Source: a virus
IMG/VR virus record: IMGVR_UViG_3300009506_000015
Span: 1-64,000 of that record
DNA length: 64,000 nt
Reading direction: 5' to 3' (one strand)
The position numbers and the translations under genes were made by a program. Below are positions 23,216 to 31,010 of this stretch, piece by piece; the first letter of the stretch is position 1, and each line of letters starts with the position of its first letter. The notes beneath the pieces were generated by a model. It did not search any database and was not told the origin of the DNA. It saw only the letters and a program-made list of their open reading frames with translations.

Positions 23216-23700
23216 TCCAGCTTCCTGTAGCCGCACGCCGGGCAGTCGTTGACGTGTTCTTCGTAGTCCTCGCCGTACTCTTCCACTACTTCGTCGTAGG
23301 GTGGCAGGTCGGCCCCGCACGTGCCGCACACGCGTGGCTGGATGCGCGTATCGAGTCCCATCTCGCGCACGACCCAGGCCACGAACATGGCTTGTGCCAG
23401 GGATGTGATGACGTTGGACAGCACGTAGTCGTCGTCGTTGATGACGGCGTCATGTACCATCGTGGCCATTTCCACGGTCAAGACGGCTTTCAGGACGGCG
23501 AAATTCCCGAATCCTTCCGCTTCTGCCAGGAACGCGATAGCCTTGCGGGTATCCTTCCTGGTCATCAATTCGGCGGCCAGCGGGTACAGTTCCTCGTCAA
23601 GGAATAGCTTCTGAAGCTCGTCCGACGCGATCAGGAAGTCGTGTTCTTTCATGGTTTCCACGAGTTCGTGGAGCTGTTCTGCGAGTTCTGAACTACGCAT
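23212..23700 (-). CDS. unknown helical protein with C-terminal zinc ribbon
   Basis: 162 aa. Residues 1-115 are helical (LDEELYPLAAELM, FAVLKAVLTVEMATMVHDAV); residues 124-158 carry CGTCG and CPACG, a two-knuckle zinc ribbon. The LYPLAAELM segment resembles LYPIYDELF in the following gene, suggesting an ancient duplication. Function unknown. Confidence 0.6.
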   Translation of the reverse strand: MRSSELAEQLHELVETMKEHDFLIASDELQKLFLDEELYPLAAELMTRKDTRKAIAFLAEAEGFGNFAVLKAVLTVEMATMVHDAVINDDDYVLSNVITSLAQAMFVAWVVREMGLDTRIQPRVCGTCGADLPPYDEVVEEYGEDYEEHVNDCPACGYRKLE

Positions 23701-24073
23701 CGCCCATACCCTCCTGCCACAGCTTGATGCACAGACACGTCGCGGCGCGCTCTACAAACACGGTACACTGGATAGCGTTGGAGAACTCCGCGCTTTGCTG
23801 TAGCACGGCCAGAGCAGCGGCCTGCGCCGGTAAAGGCCCGAACAGCGCCTTCACAACGGTCCGGTTCTGGTACGCCGACGTCGTGGAGAGCGGCCTTGCC
23901 ATCAGGCTAATGACGCCGTCTTGGCTAAACAGCTCGTCGTAGATCGGGTACAGAGATTGGTCCAGAAGTATGTCGAGCGACTTCACCAGATCGGGGTCCG
24001 AAGCTATGGATTCCTGTTCCATGAGGTAGTCCCACACGGTCTTGAGCTGGTGCTTCTCTTTCTTTGGTTCCAC
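23693..24073 (-). CDS. unknown helical protein
   Basis: 126 aa, helical, possible paralogue of the adjacent zinc-ribbon protein (LDQSLYPIYDELF; TVVKALFGPLPAQAAALAVL). First gene of the operon, with GGAGGTGAG upstream of the start (GTG). Function unknown. Confidence 0.55.
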   Translation of the reverse strand: MEPKKEKHQLKTVWDYLMEQESIASDPDLVKSLDILLDQSLYPIYDELFSQDGVISLMARPLSTTSAYQNRTVVKALFGPLPAQAAALAVLQQSAEFSNAIQCTVFVERAATCLCIKLWQEGMGDA

Positions 24074-24163
24074 TAGATACTCACCTCCAAGTATATTACA
24101 CGTTCACAACCTGCGGGCCGAGTCCCTGGGTTTGTGCAGGTTTGACGTGCCTGTCTCGGTCGT

Positions 24164-24185
24164 GCCCCCTGCACGTGCAGGGGGC
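24164..24185. terminator. 22-nt perfect GC-rich palindrome downstream of SNF2-like gene
   Basis: Arms GCCCCCTGCAC and complement without a loop. T-rich sequence (TTTGTGCTACTTTTT) lies on its right side, which suits plus-strand transcription; all local genes are minus-strand and there it lacks a U-tract. Placed 14 nt after the helicase stop. Confidence 0.45.
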
Positions 24186-24198
24186 TTTGTGCTACTTT

Positions 24199-26091
24199 TT
24201 ATATCAGGTCCAGTATGTGCCTGACGCTGGTCACGACGAACAATTCCGCCATGTCCTGCTCTCCGCCGTCGATTGCCTCGTCAAAGGCCGACTGCTTCGA
24301 TCTAAGCACCTTAGACATCGTTTCATCTATTGTGCCTCGCAGCGCGGGGAATAGCGCCACCACCTGGCCTTTTTGTCCGAACCTCCAAATTCTTCCCAGG
24401 GCTTGGATCACGTCCTTGGGCAGCCACGGTAGGTTTAGGAACACGCCATAGACCGTGTCTGATTCCCCGACGCCACCCTGGAGGTTCATGCCTTCGAACG
24501 CGGCGGGTGACAGCAGCAGGACTTTGATATCCTGCCTGGTGTTCCACGCCTGTTGGAGGATGAACCTGCTCTCCTTCGGCACGCTGGAGTCGATGTACGA
24601 TATGTAGCCTTCCGGGTGCTTGGTGATTCCTTGCGGGACTAGCTGTTTGTTCCTGACGACCAGGATGTCCAGTTTGTTCTCCTTGCACAGTCGCCTGATG
24701 AGCGGTCGTAAAGCGCCTGTCCAGTCCGAGAACACAACCAGCTTATCGCCGTTACCGATAATCTGGTCGTCAATGAAATTCACCAGCCAATCTTGCTTGG
24801 CACCCTTGTCCGAGATAGGAATACTGAGGTCCGGCGCAAACTCCGGCTTGTGTCCGGCGATGGCGGCGGAGAATTCCTTCGGCGTCATGGTGGTCACTCG
24901 CCTGAAGTACATCAACTGCGCGAGTATGGAACGAATCCTTGTCGGTTCGTACCCATCTTCGCCGTCGTACATCATCAGGAACCCTTCTCGGAGACGCTTG
25001 TACAGCGTCTTCTGGTCCGGGGTTGGGTCCAGCATGACATGTTCGTACTGCGGCTTCGGCGCTTTGATAACTTCCGCACGACGCCAGCGAATCATGCCAT
25101 ACCGCCTCAGTCTGTCGTTCAGTTCTGGCATATTCCTCTGGTTTGCACCGGAGACATAGCCCCACGAGCTGAACGAACAATACTTGAGCCTGAATTGGTC
25201 GAACGACCCCCACGTGGGCGGCCTGGAGCGGTAGCGTATGGTCAGGGAGTCGACCTTGTCCCTAAAGGGCTTCTGGCCAACCTTGCCCCTATCATACAGC
25301 TTGCACGTCTTCTTTCTGGACATCCAGTGTTCACACCCGTTGCACCCATCGCCGCGCCCTATCAGGTTTCGCTGCTTCCACGATTCCAGCGGGCAGATGC
25401 CGTGGATGGGTTCCGGTGGCTTACCCTTGTACGTCTTATCATACGTGTCGGCGTTGTCGAGCCATGCCACGACGCCCCACAACGAATCAGGTTTGTTCGA
25501 TAGTGGCGTGCCTGTCAGGGCGACATTGAACCCGGCGGTGATAGAACGCACGGCGACGGAACGTTTGCGCTCTGACCACTTGATGTAGTGGGCTTCGTCG
25601 CAGACTACGGCTAAAAAGAACGGGTGGTGCCCATCCTTATCTAGCCACTGGAATGTCTGCTGGTGAATCCGAACAAGGTCGTAGTTGACAATCACGAACT
25701 TGGGCTTCAGCAGTTTCATGAATTCCAGTTGTTGGTCCCGTTCGCCAGGGTTGCCGTCGATCACCCAGATATCGGACGGCCTGGGGTTCGCCCATGTCTT
25801 TATCTCGTCCAACCAGTTGTACTTGACGCTGGCTGGCACGATATACAGAACTGGCGATTCTGCGCGTTTGTCCTTCTTCTTGCGCAGATACTCGCGCACC
25901 ATGTTGATGTAGACGATGGTACTGGGCGTCTTGCCTGTCCCTACGTCTGCGAACAGCGGCAGCTTGAACCCGTTAAGGTCTTTGCCGCTGGCCTCATAGT
26001 ACGCTGCCCCTCGCTCCAGGGCGGCTACTAGGTCGCGGCGCTGGTACTCGCCACGACCGTCACCGACCAGCTTCTTGAGTATATCGGTCAT
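24199..26091 (-). CDS. SNF2/RapA-like superfamily 2 helicase-ATPase
   Basis: 630 aa from the ATG at 26091 with GGAGGTGG upstream. Motif I is DVGTGKT (49-55), motif II DEAH (165-168), motif III LTGTP (192-196), and the helicase C-terminal lobe includes KLVVFSDWTGALRPLI and motif VI QALGRIWRFGQKG. A Cys-rich insertion (CPLESW...CNGCEHW...CKLYDRG, about residues 240-275) likely binds zinc. Members translocate on double-stranded DNA; in phages they assist replication, recombination or transcription. Stands alone between two hairpins. Confidence 0.85.
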   Translation of the reverse strand: MTDILKKLVGDGRGEYQRRDLVAALERGAAYYEASGKDLNGFKLPLFADVGTGKTPSTIVYINMVREYLRKKKDKRAESPVLYIVPASVKYNWLDEIKTWANPRPSDIWVIDGNPGERDQQLEFMKLLKPKFVIVNYDLVRIHQQTFQWLDKDGHHPFFLAVVCDEAHYIKWSERKRSVAVRSITAGFNVALTGTPLSNKPDSLWGVVAWLDNADTYDKTYKGKPPEPIHGICPLESWKQRNLIGRGDGCNGCEHWMSRKKTCKLYDRGKVGQKPFRDKVDSLTIRYRSRPPTWGSFDQFRLKYCSFSSWGYVSGANQRNMPELNDRLRRYGMIRWRRAEVIKAPKPQYEHVMLDPTPDQKTLYKRLREGFLMMYDGEDGYEPTRIRSILAQLMYFRRVTTMTPKEFSAAIAGHKPEFAPDLSIPISDKGAKQDWLVNFIDDQIIGNGDKLVVFSDWTGALRPLIRRLCKENKLDILVVRNKQLVPQGITKHPEGYISYIDSSVPKESRFILQQAWNTRQDIKVLLLSPAAFEGMNLQGGVGESDTVYGVFLNLPWLPKDVIQALGRIWRFGQKGQVVALFPALRGTIDETMSKVLRSKQSAFDEAIDGGEQDMAELFVVTSVRHILDLI

Positions 26092-26163
26092 AGTCCACCT
26101 CCTTGATATTCGACCGCTCACCTTGCCCTTTGATGCTATCTCAGGGCAAAGTCGGTTGTCGAA

Positions 26164-26403
26164 TCAGTCCATGATTGCCGCTATGACCAGGGCAACCACG
26201 GATACGATGGCGAGTATCGTGAATATGACTATCGTGGCAGAAACGACCAGTCCGGCGTATATCCACACTGGACTGATCACCCATATCCACTCCCAGTCTA
26301 TCACGTTAGTCAATTTGAGTCCTACGAACAGCACTGTCAGGAGCACGGCCAACAACCCGCCGCACCCTATGGTCCCAGTGGTTGTGGTTCGCTCGTTAGA
26401 CAC
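26164..26403 (-). CDS. small two-pass membrane protein
   Basis: 79 aa. Two hydrophobic segments (GGLLAVLLTVLFVGLKL and GLVVSATIVIFTILAIVSVV) are separated by NVIDWEWIWVISPVWIYA, a pattern common in small phage membrane proteins that carry a VIDWxWxWVxxPxWI core. Function unknown; not an obvious holin because the lysis genes are elsewhere. Confidence 0.65.
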   Translation of the reverse strand: MSNERTTTTGTIGCGGLLAVLLTVLFVGLKLTNVIDWEWIWVISPVWIYAGLVVSATIVIFTILAIVSVVALVIAAIMD

Positions 26404-26599
26404 GACGAGACCTGCCTTTCAGGTGTCGGAACCCGTTGAGCATATCGACTGCGCCGTGTTCCCGCGCCCACTCGGTTGCCCGGTCCCACCCGTTGGAACG
26501 GATCACGCGTTTCAGTTTGTTGCGGATATCATGCCGTTCCAGCCAGTACCGCTTCTTCGTTGGCTTCTTCTTGAACCGTCCGAACTGTTTAGGTGCCAT
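26396..26599 (-). CDS. small basic unknown protein
   Basis: 67 aa from the ATG at 26599 (an in-frame TTG two codons earlier is less likely). Very basic (KQFGRFKKKPTKKRYWLERH), helical. Overlaps both neighbours. Possibly nucleic-acid binding. Confidence 0.55.
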   Translation of the reverse strand: MAPKQFGRFKKKPTKKRYWLERHDIRNKLKRVIRSNGWDRATEWAREHGAVDMLNGFRHLKGRSRRV

Positions 26600-26963
26600 C
26601 GTCAATCGCCTCCAGGTTTAGCTCTCCATTTTCAATGGCCTGAATAATGGAGGCCATGAGCGCCCTGCGCCGGTCCCAGGTCTCGTCGTTCAGGTGCCTG
26701 TAGACGCCTGACGCGCCGTCCTGCAACACGCACACGAGCGCATTGCCTTGCTCTACCTTGTAGAACGTGGCTTCGTAACTGCCAGTGAGCCGCACGAACT
26801 GACCGTTTTCCAGGTGGCCCAGTTCGAACCACGCGAGTTCGGCCCAGTATGCAGCCTTCTTGTTGCCCAGCGGGACACCCGCCGGTGGTGCTGCGCGTTC
26901 TACAAGGCTCCACTTCGCACCGTTGAAGACTGTGCTGTTGAAGTAGCCTTGTACTGTATCCAT
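26589..26963 (-). CDS. unknown protein
   Basis: 124 aa from the ATG at 26963 with AGGAGGTG upstream. Beta-rich middle (FVRLTGSYEATFYKVEQGN, ALVCVLQDGASGVYRHL) and helical acidic end. First gene after tRNA-Gln. No family recognised. Confidence 0.6.
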   Translation of the reverse strand: MDTVQGYFNSTVFNGAKWSLVERAAPPAGVPLGNKKAAYWAELAWFELGHLENGQFVRLTGSYEATFYKVEQGNALVCVLQDGASGVYRHLNDETWDRRRALMASIIQAIENGELNLEAIDDGT

Positions 26964-26988
26964 ACTCACCTCCTGATTATGGGATAAG

Positions 26989-27061
26989 CGGGTCGGGCGG
27001 GATTCGAACCCGCAACCTGCGGTTCCAAGGACCGCTGCTCTACCATTTGAGCTACCGACCT
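26989..27061 (-). tRNA. tRNA-Gln (UUG anticodon) with odd features
   Basis: D-arm AGCTC-AAATGGTA-GAGC, anticodon arm GCGGT-CCTTGGA-ACCGC (anticodon TTG; position 33 is C, not the near-universal U), T-arm GCGGG-TTCGAAT-CCCGC. Acceptor AGGTCGG/CCGACCC leaves an A1-C72 mismatch, discriminator G. Reading the loop one base later would give TGG (Pro), with a poorer stem. Confidence 0.75.
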
Positions 27062-27072
27062 GATTCTTACTC

Positions 27073-27351
27073 CTAGATATCTGTACGTTCTAAGTACAGG
27101 CTCACGGACTTTATCTCTTTGCCAGACAAGTCCGTGGTTGTGGTCAGGACGACGTTCAGGTCGTCACGACCTTCCAATATTTCGCCAATAGCGACCAGCG
27201 CCGCAGCTAGGCCGGACTGTGCCAGGAATACGCCATCGTCGGCGTTGATGAAGATCACCGCTCCCTGGTCCACAGCGCCCGAATAGTGCGCCGGTTCTAT
27301 CAGCAGCGTGTCGTTGGTTGTGACTGAACGGATATAATGTGATTTTGGCAT
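27073..27351 (-). CDS. unknown protein
   Basis: 92 aa from the ATG at 27351 with CGGAGGA upstream; a longer in-frame reading to 27480 is rejected because a hairpin and ribosome site lie directly before this ATG. Beta-rich (GAVIFINADDGVFLAQSGL, LNVVLTTTTDLSGKEI). Function unknown. Confidence 0.6.
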   Translation of the reverse strand: MPKSHYIRSVTTNDTLLIEPAHYSGAVDQGAVIFINADDGVFLAQSGLAAALVAIGEILEGRDDLNVVLTTTTDLSGKEIKSVSLYLERTDI

Positions 27352-27361
27352 GTGTCCTCCG

Positions 27362-27383
27362 GTTCTGTCATATTTGACAGAAC
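27362..27383 (-). promoter_or_regulatory. hairpin abutting a ribosome site
   Basis: Arms GTTCTGTCA and TGACAGAAC (9 bp, 4-nt loop) lie immediately before the CGGAGGA ribosome site of the 92-aa gene, in a position to control its translation or to be an operator. Confidence 0.45.
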
Positions 27384-27476
27384 GCCCGACCGGCTCCCGT
27401 AGCCTGGTGCCAGGGTACGATGGTGCTGTCCTGTTCGGTCCCCACGCGGGATTGAACCGCGAGTCAGGCGCATCTG

Positions 27477-27986
27477 TCATTTGGGCGGCGCTAGTGCGGC
27501 AAGGCTATCCCGTACATACAGTTCGTGCAGGATAGGGTCTTGCTCGAGCGCCGCATCCGGGTCTACCACCTTGAACGCCCGAAAACAGATGGTACACAGC
27601 TTGTCGTCTGGGTCCAGGTCGTAGAGCGCCTTCCGTTCGAAGGCGTCGGCGTCGTACACAGCGGTTCTGCCGCACACCGGGATATCAGGATTGTCGGGGC
27701 GCGGCAGATGCCACGCGCCGTCTTTCCATCTGACGTGTCCGGCAACGCCGCCCTTATGTCTGAACATCCAGGTGGGCCTGTGCAGGATCAGGATAGGGCG
27801 GATAGGCCAGACCCAGCCGCCGTACTTCAGCACGTGCAGAAGCAGTTCTATCCTGCCCGCGATGGTCCAGTGCTCCTTGCCGACGACTCTGGACAGCGTG
27901 TCGTGGGCTTCCTTGATTTCCCATTCCAGGGACTTGTTTAAGTCCTCAAGGTAGTTCACTCGCTCCAGAAGTTCATCGTCCGTCAT
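27477..27986 (-). CDS. unknown protein with coiled-coil start and CxxC
   Basis: 169 aa with AAAGGAGGTG before the ATG. N-terminal coiled coil (ERVNYLEDLNKSLEWEIKEA), then an aromatic basic part (HRPTWMFRHKGGVAGHVRW), then PVCGRTAVYD and KLCTICFRAF, which could form a zinc site like the FRF-type knuckles of small phage proteins. Function unknown. Confidence 0.6.
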   Translation of the reverse strand: MTDDELLERVNYLEDLNKSLEWEIKEAHDTLSRVVGKEHWTIAGRIELLLHVLKYGGWVWPIRPILILHRPTWMFRHKGGVAGHVRWKDGAWHLPRPDNPDIPVCGRTAVYDADAFERKALYDLDPDDKLCTICFRAFKVVDPDAALEQDPILHELYVRDSLAALAPPK

Positions 27987-27989
27987 AGT

Positions 27990-28085
27990 TCACCTCCTTT
28001 GAACTAGTCACGCCTACCCTTGCGGGTATCACCGACTCTACGGTGACTGGGATGTACGCCCGGCCCAAGTAGCGTACACCCCGCG
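27990..28085 (-). other. structured leader
   Basis: The 108-nt gap before the 169-aa gene contains stems CACCG/CGGTG, TACCC/GGGTA and GTACGC/GCGTAC, and AGTCAC/GTGACT could close the first two into a three-way junction right before the ribosome site. No U-tract. Regulatory leader suspected. Confidence 0.35.
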
Positions 28086-28094
28086 CACGACTGA

Positions 28095-28499
28095 CTAGCC
28101 TTTCTTCTCCGCCCAGCAGATGGAGTACCCTTCGCAATTCGGGTTGCACTCCTCCTTGGGCTTATCGGGCATGACGCCCTTGCCCACCAACCACGCGAGC
28201 AGCCGGTTGGACACCAGTTCGGCGTCCCGCACGATCTCGATGGCGGTTTCTGCGCCTGCTTCTGCGGCGGACCCTATCATGGCAGCCATCAGTGGGTTGC
28301 TTGCTATGATCATGTAGTGGGACATTTCTTCCTCGCTTGTCCCCGAGTCTGACATGAACTCGTAGGGGTCCAGACCTTCCAGGCTCACGCCGTTGATTTC
28401 GCCTACCGTCTCCTTGGGCGGTTCGGGAACCTTGAACTCGGTTGCCATAGGCGAGAACAACAGGCTCGAATACTGGTCTTCTGCTTTTGTTGCGCTCAT
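28095..28499 (-). CDS. unknown acidic protein with Cys C-terminus
   Basis: 134 aa from the ATG at 28499 with CAGGAGGTG upstream, directly after the promoter at 28518; longer readings start upstream of it. Helical centre (YMIIASNPLMAAMIGSAAEA, EIVRDAELVSNRLLAWL), and ECNPNCEGYSICW near the end. Function unknown. Confidence 0.6.
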   Translation of the reverse strand: MSATKAEDQYSSLLFSPMATEFKVPEPPKETVGEINGVSLEGLDPYEFMSDSGTSEEEMSHYMIIASNPLMAAMIGSAAEAGAETAIEIVRDAELVSNRLLAWLVGKGVMPDKPKEECNPNCEGYSICWAEKKG

Positions 28500-28517
28500 C
28501 GTACACCTCCTGTGTGC

Positions 28518-28545
28518 ATTATAGCATAATTGGCTTGGGCCGCAA
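28518..28545 (-). promoter_or_regulatory. promoter, weak -35 with extended -10
   Basis: Minus strand: TTGCGG, 16-nt spacer, TGC-TATAAT. TATAAT ends about 10 nt before the ribosome site of the 134-aa gene. Lacks the GCC/ATGT pattern of the P1-P7 family at the usual place. Confidence 0.55.
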
Positions 28546-28548
28546 CCA

Positions 28549-28583
28549 TTGTCCCGGTGACTAGGGGGATTGCACCGGGACAA
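28549..28583 (-). repeat. 11-bp stem hairpin without U-tract
   Basis: Arms TTGTCCCGGTG and CACCGGGACAA around a 13-nt loop, between the lipoprotein stop and the promoter. Possible terminator or processing site. Confidence 0.45.
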
Positions 28584-28586
28584 TAG

Positions 28587-28826
28587 TCACTGTCCAGCGC
28601 CCTTGGTGGGCTTTGGGGCGTCCGCCGTGGCGTTCGCCCTGGTCGCTTCCGTGGTCGCTGCCGACGACGTCTGGGCGTCCTTGATCTTCGTGACTGCCGT
28701 CGAGCAGCTGCCGTCTGAGTCATCGCTGTAGCACGGTGGTCCGCCGGTACGTTCGCCGCACGCCGTGGTGGCGAGCAAGATCACGATGATGAAGACCAGG
28801 ATGGCGGCCTGGTTTCTAGTCTTCAT
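28587..28826 (-). CDS. small putative lipoprotein
   Basis: 79 aa from the ATG at 28826, overlapping the previous stop (ATGA). Signal peptide MKTRNQAAILVFIIVILLATTACG with a lipobox-like ending TTAC; the mature part is Ser/Thr/Ala-rich and disordered. Exported, perhaps membrane-anchored; such phage lipoproteins can act in superinfection exclusion (inference). Confidence 0.65.
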   Translation of the reverse strand: MKTRNQAAILVFIIVILLATTACGERTGGPPCYSDDSDGSCSTAVTKIKDAQTSSAATTEATRANATADAPKPTKGAGQ

Positions 28827-29308
28827 CGTATCTTGCACGATACGGACGAGTACCGGACATCCGCTTGAGGTTCCACGTGACACTCGCACCCGTCTGGCAA
28901 CTTGTTGCCACGCATTTCCTCGGCGTCCAGTGCTATCAGGATGGAGTCTTCGCCCTTGTCCATGCGCCACGAAGCGGTACGCATGAACACGGTCTTGTAG
29001 GACCGTGGGTCTTGCACGTTCGCCGTCCACGTGATCGACCAGTTCAGGTTGTCCCGGTTGGCGATCTCATGCAGACGCCCACGGTGCTTTAGCGGCACGT
29101 GGAACAGGATAGTGCTGCCCCAGTAGTCAACCGATTCCGCTATGCCCAGCAGGTCTCCCAGCTTGTACTTTTTCAGCACTCGCTTCAGGTAGCGGATACT
29201 AGCCCGGTCAGTCTTGAGCTGCTGCTTGTGACTCTCAATCTTATTGGCGAGAATCACGTCCAGCAGTTCCAGGCCGCCAGTTCCAGTTGCTTCTAACTGA
29301 CTGTGCAT
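28823..29308 (-). CDS. unknown protein
   Basis: 161 aa with AGGAGGTG upstream. N-terminal coiled-coil-like helix (LLDVILANKIESHKQQLKTD, LKRVLKKYKLGDLL), beta-rich C-terminal half (STILFHVPLKHRG, TVFMRTASWRMDKGEDSILI). Function unknown. Confidence 0.6.
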   Translation of the reverse strand: MHSQLEATGTGGLELLDVILANKIESHKQQLKTDRASIRYLKRVLKKYKLGDLLGIAESVDYWGSTILFHVPLKHRGRLHEIANRDNLNWSITWTANVQDPRSYKTVFMRTASWRMDKGEDSILIALDAEEMRGNKLPDGCECHVEPQADVRYSSVSCKIR

Positions 29309-29342
29309 TTGACACCTCCTCAGTGTTTTAGGCCGCCACCGC

Positions 29343-29369
29343 TGCCTGTATCACGTGCAGATACAGGCA
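29343..29369 (-). repeat. 10-bp stem hairpin without U-tract
   Basis: Arms TGCCTGTATC and GATACAGGCA with a 7-nt loop in the gap between the 60-aa and 161-aa genes. Confidence 0.45.
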
Positions 29370-29380
29370 ATCGTGGATGT

Positions 29381-29563
29381 CTAAAGCTCGTCCAGTATAC
29401 GGATAAGGTACGCCTTATCATCGTCCGTGAACCACGCCGGTAGCTCGTCTGCGAACTCGGTACAGTAGTACGCTACTCGCTCGCTAGCCGGGATAGATGG
29501 ATCGTCGGAGCCTGAGTCTATCAGGATTGCCAGCTCCGTAAGCACAGCGCCCTTCTCGTCCAT
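29381..29563 (-). CDS. small acidic unknown protein
   Basis: 60 aa from the ATG at 29563 with GGGAGGTG upstream. Acidic (LAILIDSGSDDPSIPASERV, AWFTDDDKAYLIRILDEL), with the look of a small helical regulator. Function unknown. Confidence 0.55.
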   Translation of the reverse strand: MDEKGAVLTELAILIDSGSDDPSIPASERVAYYCTEFADELPAWFTDDDKAYLIRILDEL

Positions 29564-29604
29564 AGCGGGTACACCTCCCTTCTGTTGGATAATGGACAAG
29601 TGAC

Positions 29605-29625
29605 GTGGTAGGAGATTCCTACCAC
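29605..29625 (-). repeat. 9-bp stem hairpin without U-tract
   Basis: GTGGTAGGA / TCCTACCAC with a 3-nt loop, between the 67-aa and 60-aa genes. Confidence 0.45.
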
Positions 29626-29683
29626 GATGAACCTGGCCACTATCGGGTACCGTAGTGGGATGCGGGATACACCTGGCGGGCAC

Positions 29684-29887
29684 TCACCAGCGGGACAGGA
29701 TACCTGGTCGTCCGATGGGATCTCTGCTCCGATACACGGCGCAGCTACCCCTCAGCGGGCAGACCTGGCACTTCTGACCTGGTCGTGTGCAGCCCCCGGC
29801 AGTCCTGACCAGGACGGGCGAGAGCTTGCCTTGAACCCTGCTAGCTGTGGGCATCGCTGGGCGATACCGACGTTTTGTCTTACTCAT
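29684..29887 (-). CDS. small basic Cys-containing protein
   Basis: 67 aa with GGGGAGGTG upstream of the ATG. Very basic N-terminus; GQKCQVCPLRGSCAVYRSRD has C-x2-C-x5-C, similar to small metal-binding knuckles. Function unknown. Confidence 0.5.
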   Translation of the reverse strand: MSKTKRRYRPAMPTASRVQGKLSPVLVRTAGGCTRPGQKCQVCPLRGSCAVYRSRDPIGRPGILSRW

Positions 29888-29905
29888 CTAGGATCACCTC
29901 CCCTC

Positions 29906-30105
29906 AAGGTTAGTCAATACGGCACGGCAGGGTAGAACGATTGTTCTACCCTAGCGTGCCGGGTTGACCAGACCCGGCTATTCAATTCGGCAGCGTTTGT
30001 TTAGCGGGGGCTGCCGCTCCCGCAACTATGACATTCTATTTTCGATCAAATGTTCTACCTCCAGTAGAATTGGGTGAGGGGTGAGACATCATTGTCTCAC
30101 CCCTC
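29906..30105 (-). other. hairpin-rich intergenic region
   Basis: 229 nt without a gene. Nested stem 29920-29926/29955-29961 enclosing 29929-29938/29943-29952 (10 bp, loop GATT); CCGGGT/ACCCGG near 29960-29980; and a 13-bp stem at 30076-30088/30093-30105 (loop TCAT). No U-tracts. Downstream of the 284-aa gene, so it may stabilise or process its mRNA or encode a small RNA. Confidence 0.45.
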
Positions 30106-30116
30106 GCGTCCGACCT

Positions 30117-30971
30117 TTAGGATTGGGGCCACCAATCCTTCCGGTGCCAGAACGAGCCGTAGTAGGTGCCCTCGTTCTTAGCGAAGAAGTCTTTGAGCGC
30201 TGCCTCGAGCATCTCTGCCGTTTTGCCCTCAGCGATTGTCCCGATGTCCTGCCCGTTCCTAGTAGCAGTCACTTTGTGGGTGCCGTTTTCCAGTGTATGG
30301 GTGTAACCATACTTTGAACCGCCCCCACCGCTACCGCTGTTGCGCGGTTTGCGGCTGCCACCGCCTGTCGTGAGGGTGATCTTCCCATCATCGGATATCT
30401 TGCATCCGACCTTGAGAATCTTGCGATCAACTCCCTCGTTTTTGGCCACGCCGTCCACGATGCTAAAGATATGGGCTTCCGCCAATCTCAGCATATCGGG
30501 TACTTTCGCTGCCGCCTTCGCGAGGTCACTGTCGATCTTGATCTTGTACTCAGCGCCCAGGATGTCCTCGTTCTCGACATCGGTGCCGATCTTGACCCAG
30601 CTTTTGGCCGCCCCGGAATATTCACAGGACGTCGGCAGTCCGGCTTCTTCGAGCAACTGGCGGAAGTAGGAGAGCGCGCCTGTATAGTCTGCAATCGACT
30701 TTTTCAGGCTCCTATTGCTCTTGAGTGCCTTGGCGATCACTGGGGCCGCGAGTTCCTGGAGGTCGGGCACGACCTCTTCAGGCTTTGCAGCCTTTTTGAA
30801 CACACTGGACATCGCCTGCACAGCCGTCCATGCATTGTCCCGTGCTGCGGACTCGGGCATCTTGAGGTCTGTGAATCTCTTCACGAGGTCTTCAAACGCC
30901 GTGAAGACCTCACCAGGTACCTCAAAACGTCCTGCGCTCACTTCTACCACATGCTTCTCATTCTCTGCCAT
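30117..30971 (-). CDS. unknown DNA-metabolism-style protein with Gly linker
   Basis: 284 aa from the ATG at 30971 with GGGAGGTG upstream. Residues 1-205 are helical with Lys-rich segments (ALKSNRSLKKSIADYTGAL); a Gly/Ser linker (about 207-221) leads to a compact C-terminal domain (YTHTLENGTHKVTATRNG, EMLEAALKDFFAKNEGTYYG). The arrangement suggests an oligomeric core plus a binding domain. I do not recognise the family. Confidence 0.6.
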   Translation of the reverse strand: MAENEKHVVEVSAGRFEVPGEVFTAFEDLVKRFTDLKMPESAARDNAWTAVQAMSSVFKKAAKPEEVVPDLQELAAPVIAKALKSNRSLKKSIADYTGALSYFRQLLEEAGLPTSCEYSGAAKSWVKIGTDVENEDILGAEYKIKIDSDLAKAAAKVPDMLRLAEAHIFSIVDGVAKNEGVDRKILKVGCKISDDGKITLTTGGGSRKPRNSGSGGGGSKYGYTHTLENGTHKVTATRNGQDIGTIAEGKTAEMLEAALKDFFAKNEGTYYGSFWHRKDWWPQS

Positions 30972-31010
30972 TGTAGTACACCTCCCTGAAGTTTGTAATA
31001 TCACCTGGCA

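Noticed and set aside
27445-27461. T-arm-like sequence (CGCGG-TTCAATC-CCGCG on the minus strand)
   Set aside because: No acceptor, D-arm or anticodon arm could be found upstream, where a protein gene ends; taken as chance.
28823-30989. Long antisense plus-strand frames in the 28-31 kb region
   Set aside because: They mirror minus-strand genes, lack ribosome sites and have unnatural compositions.
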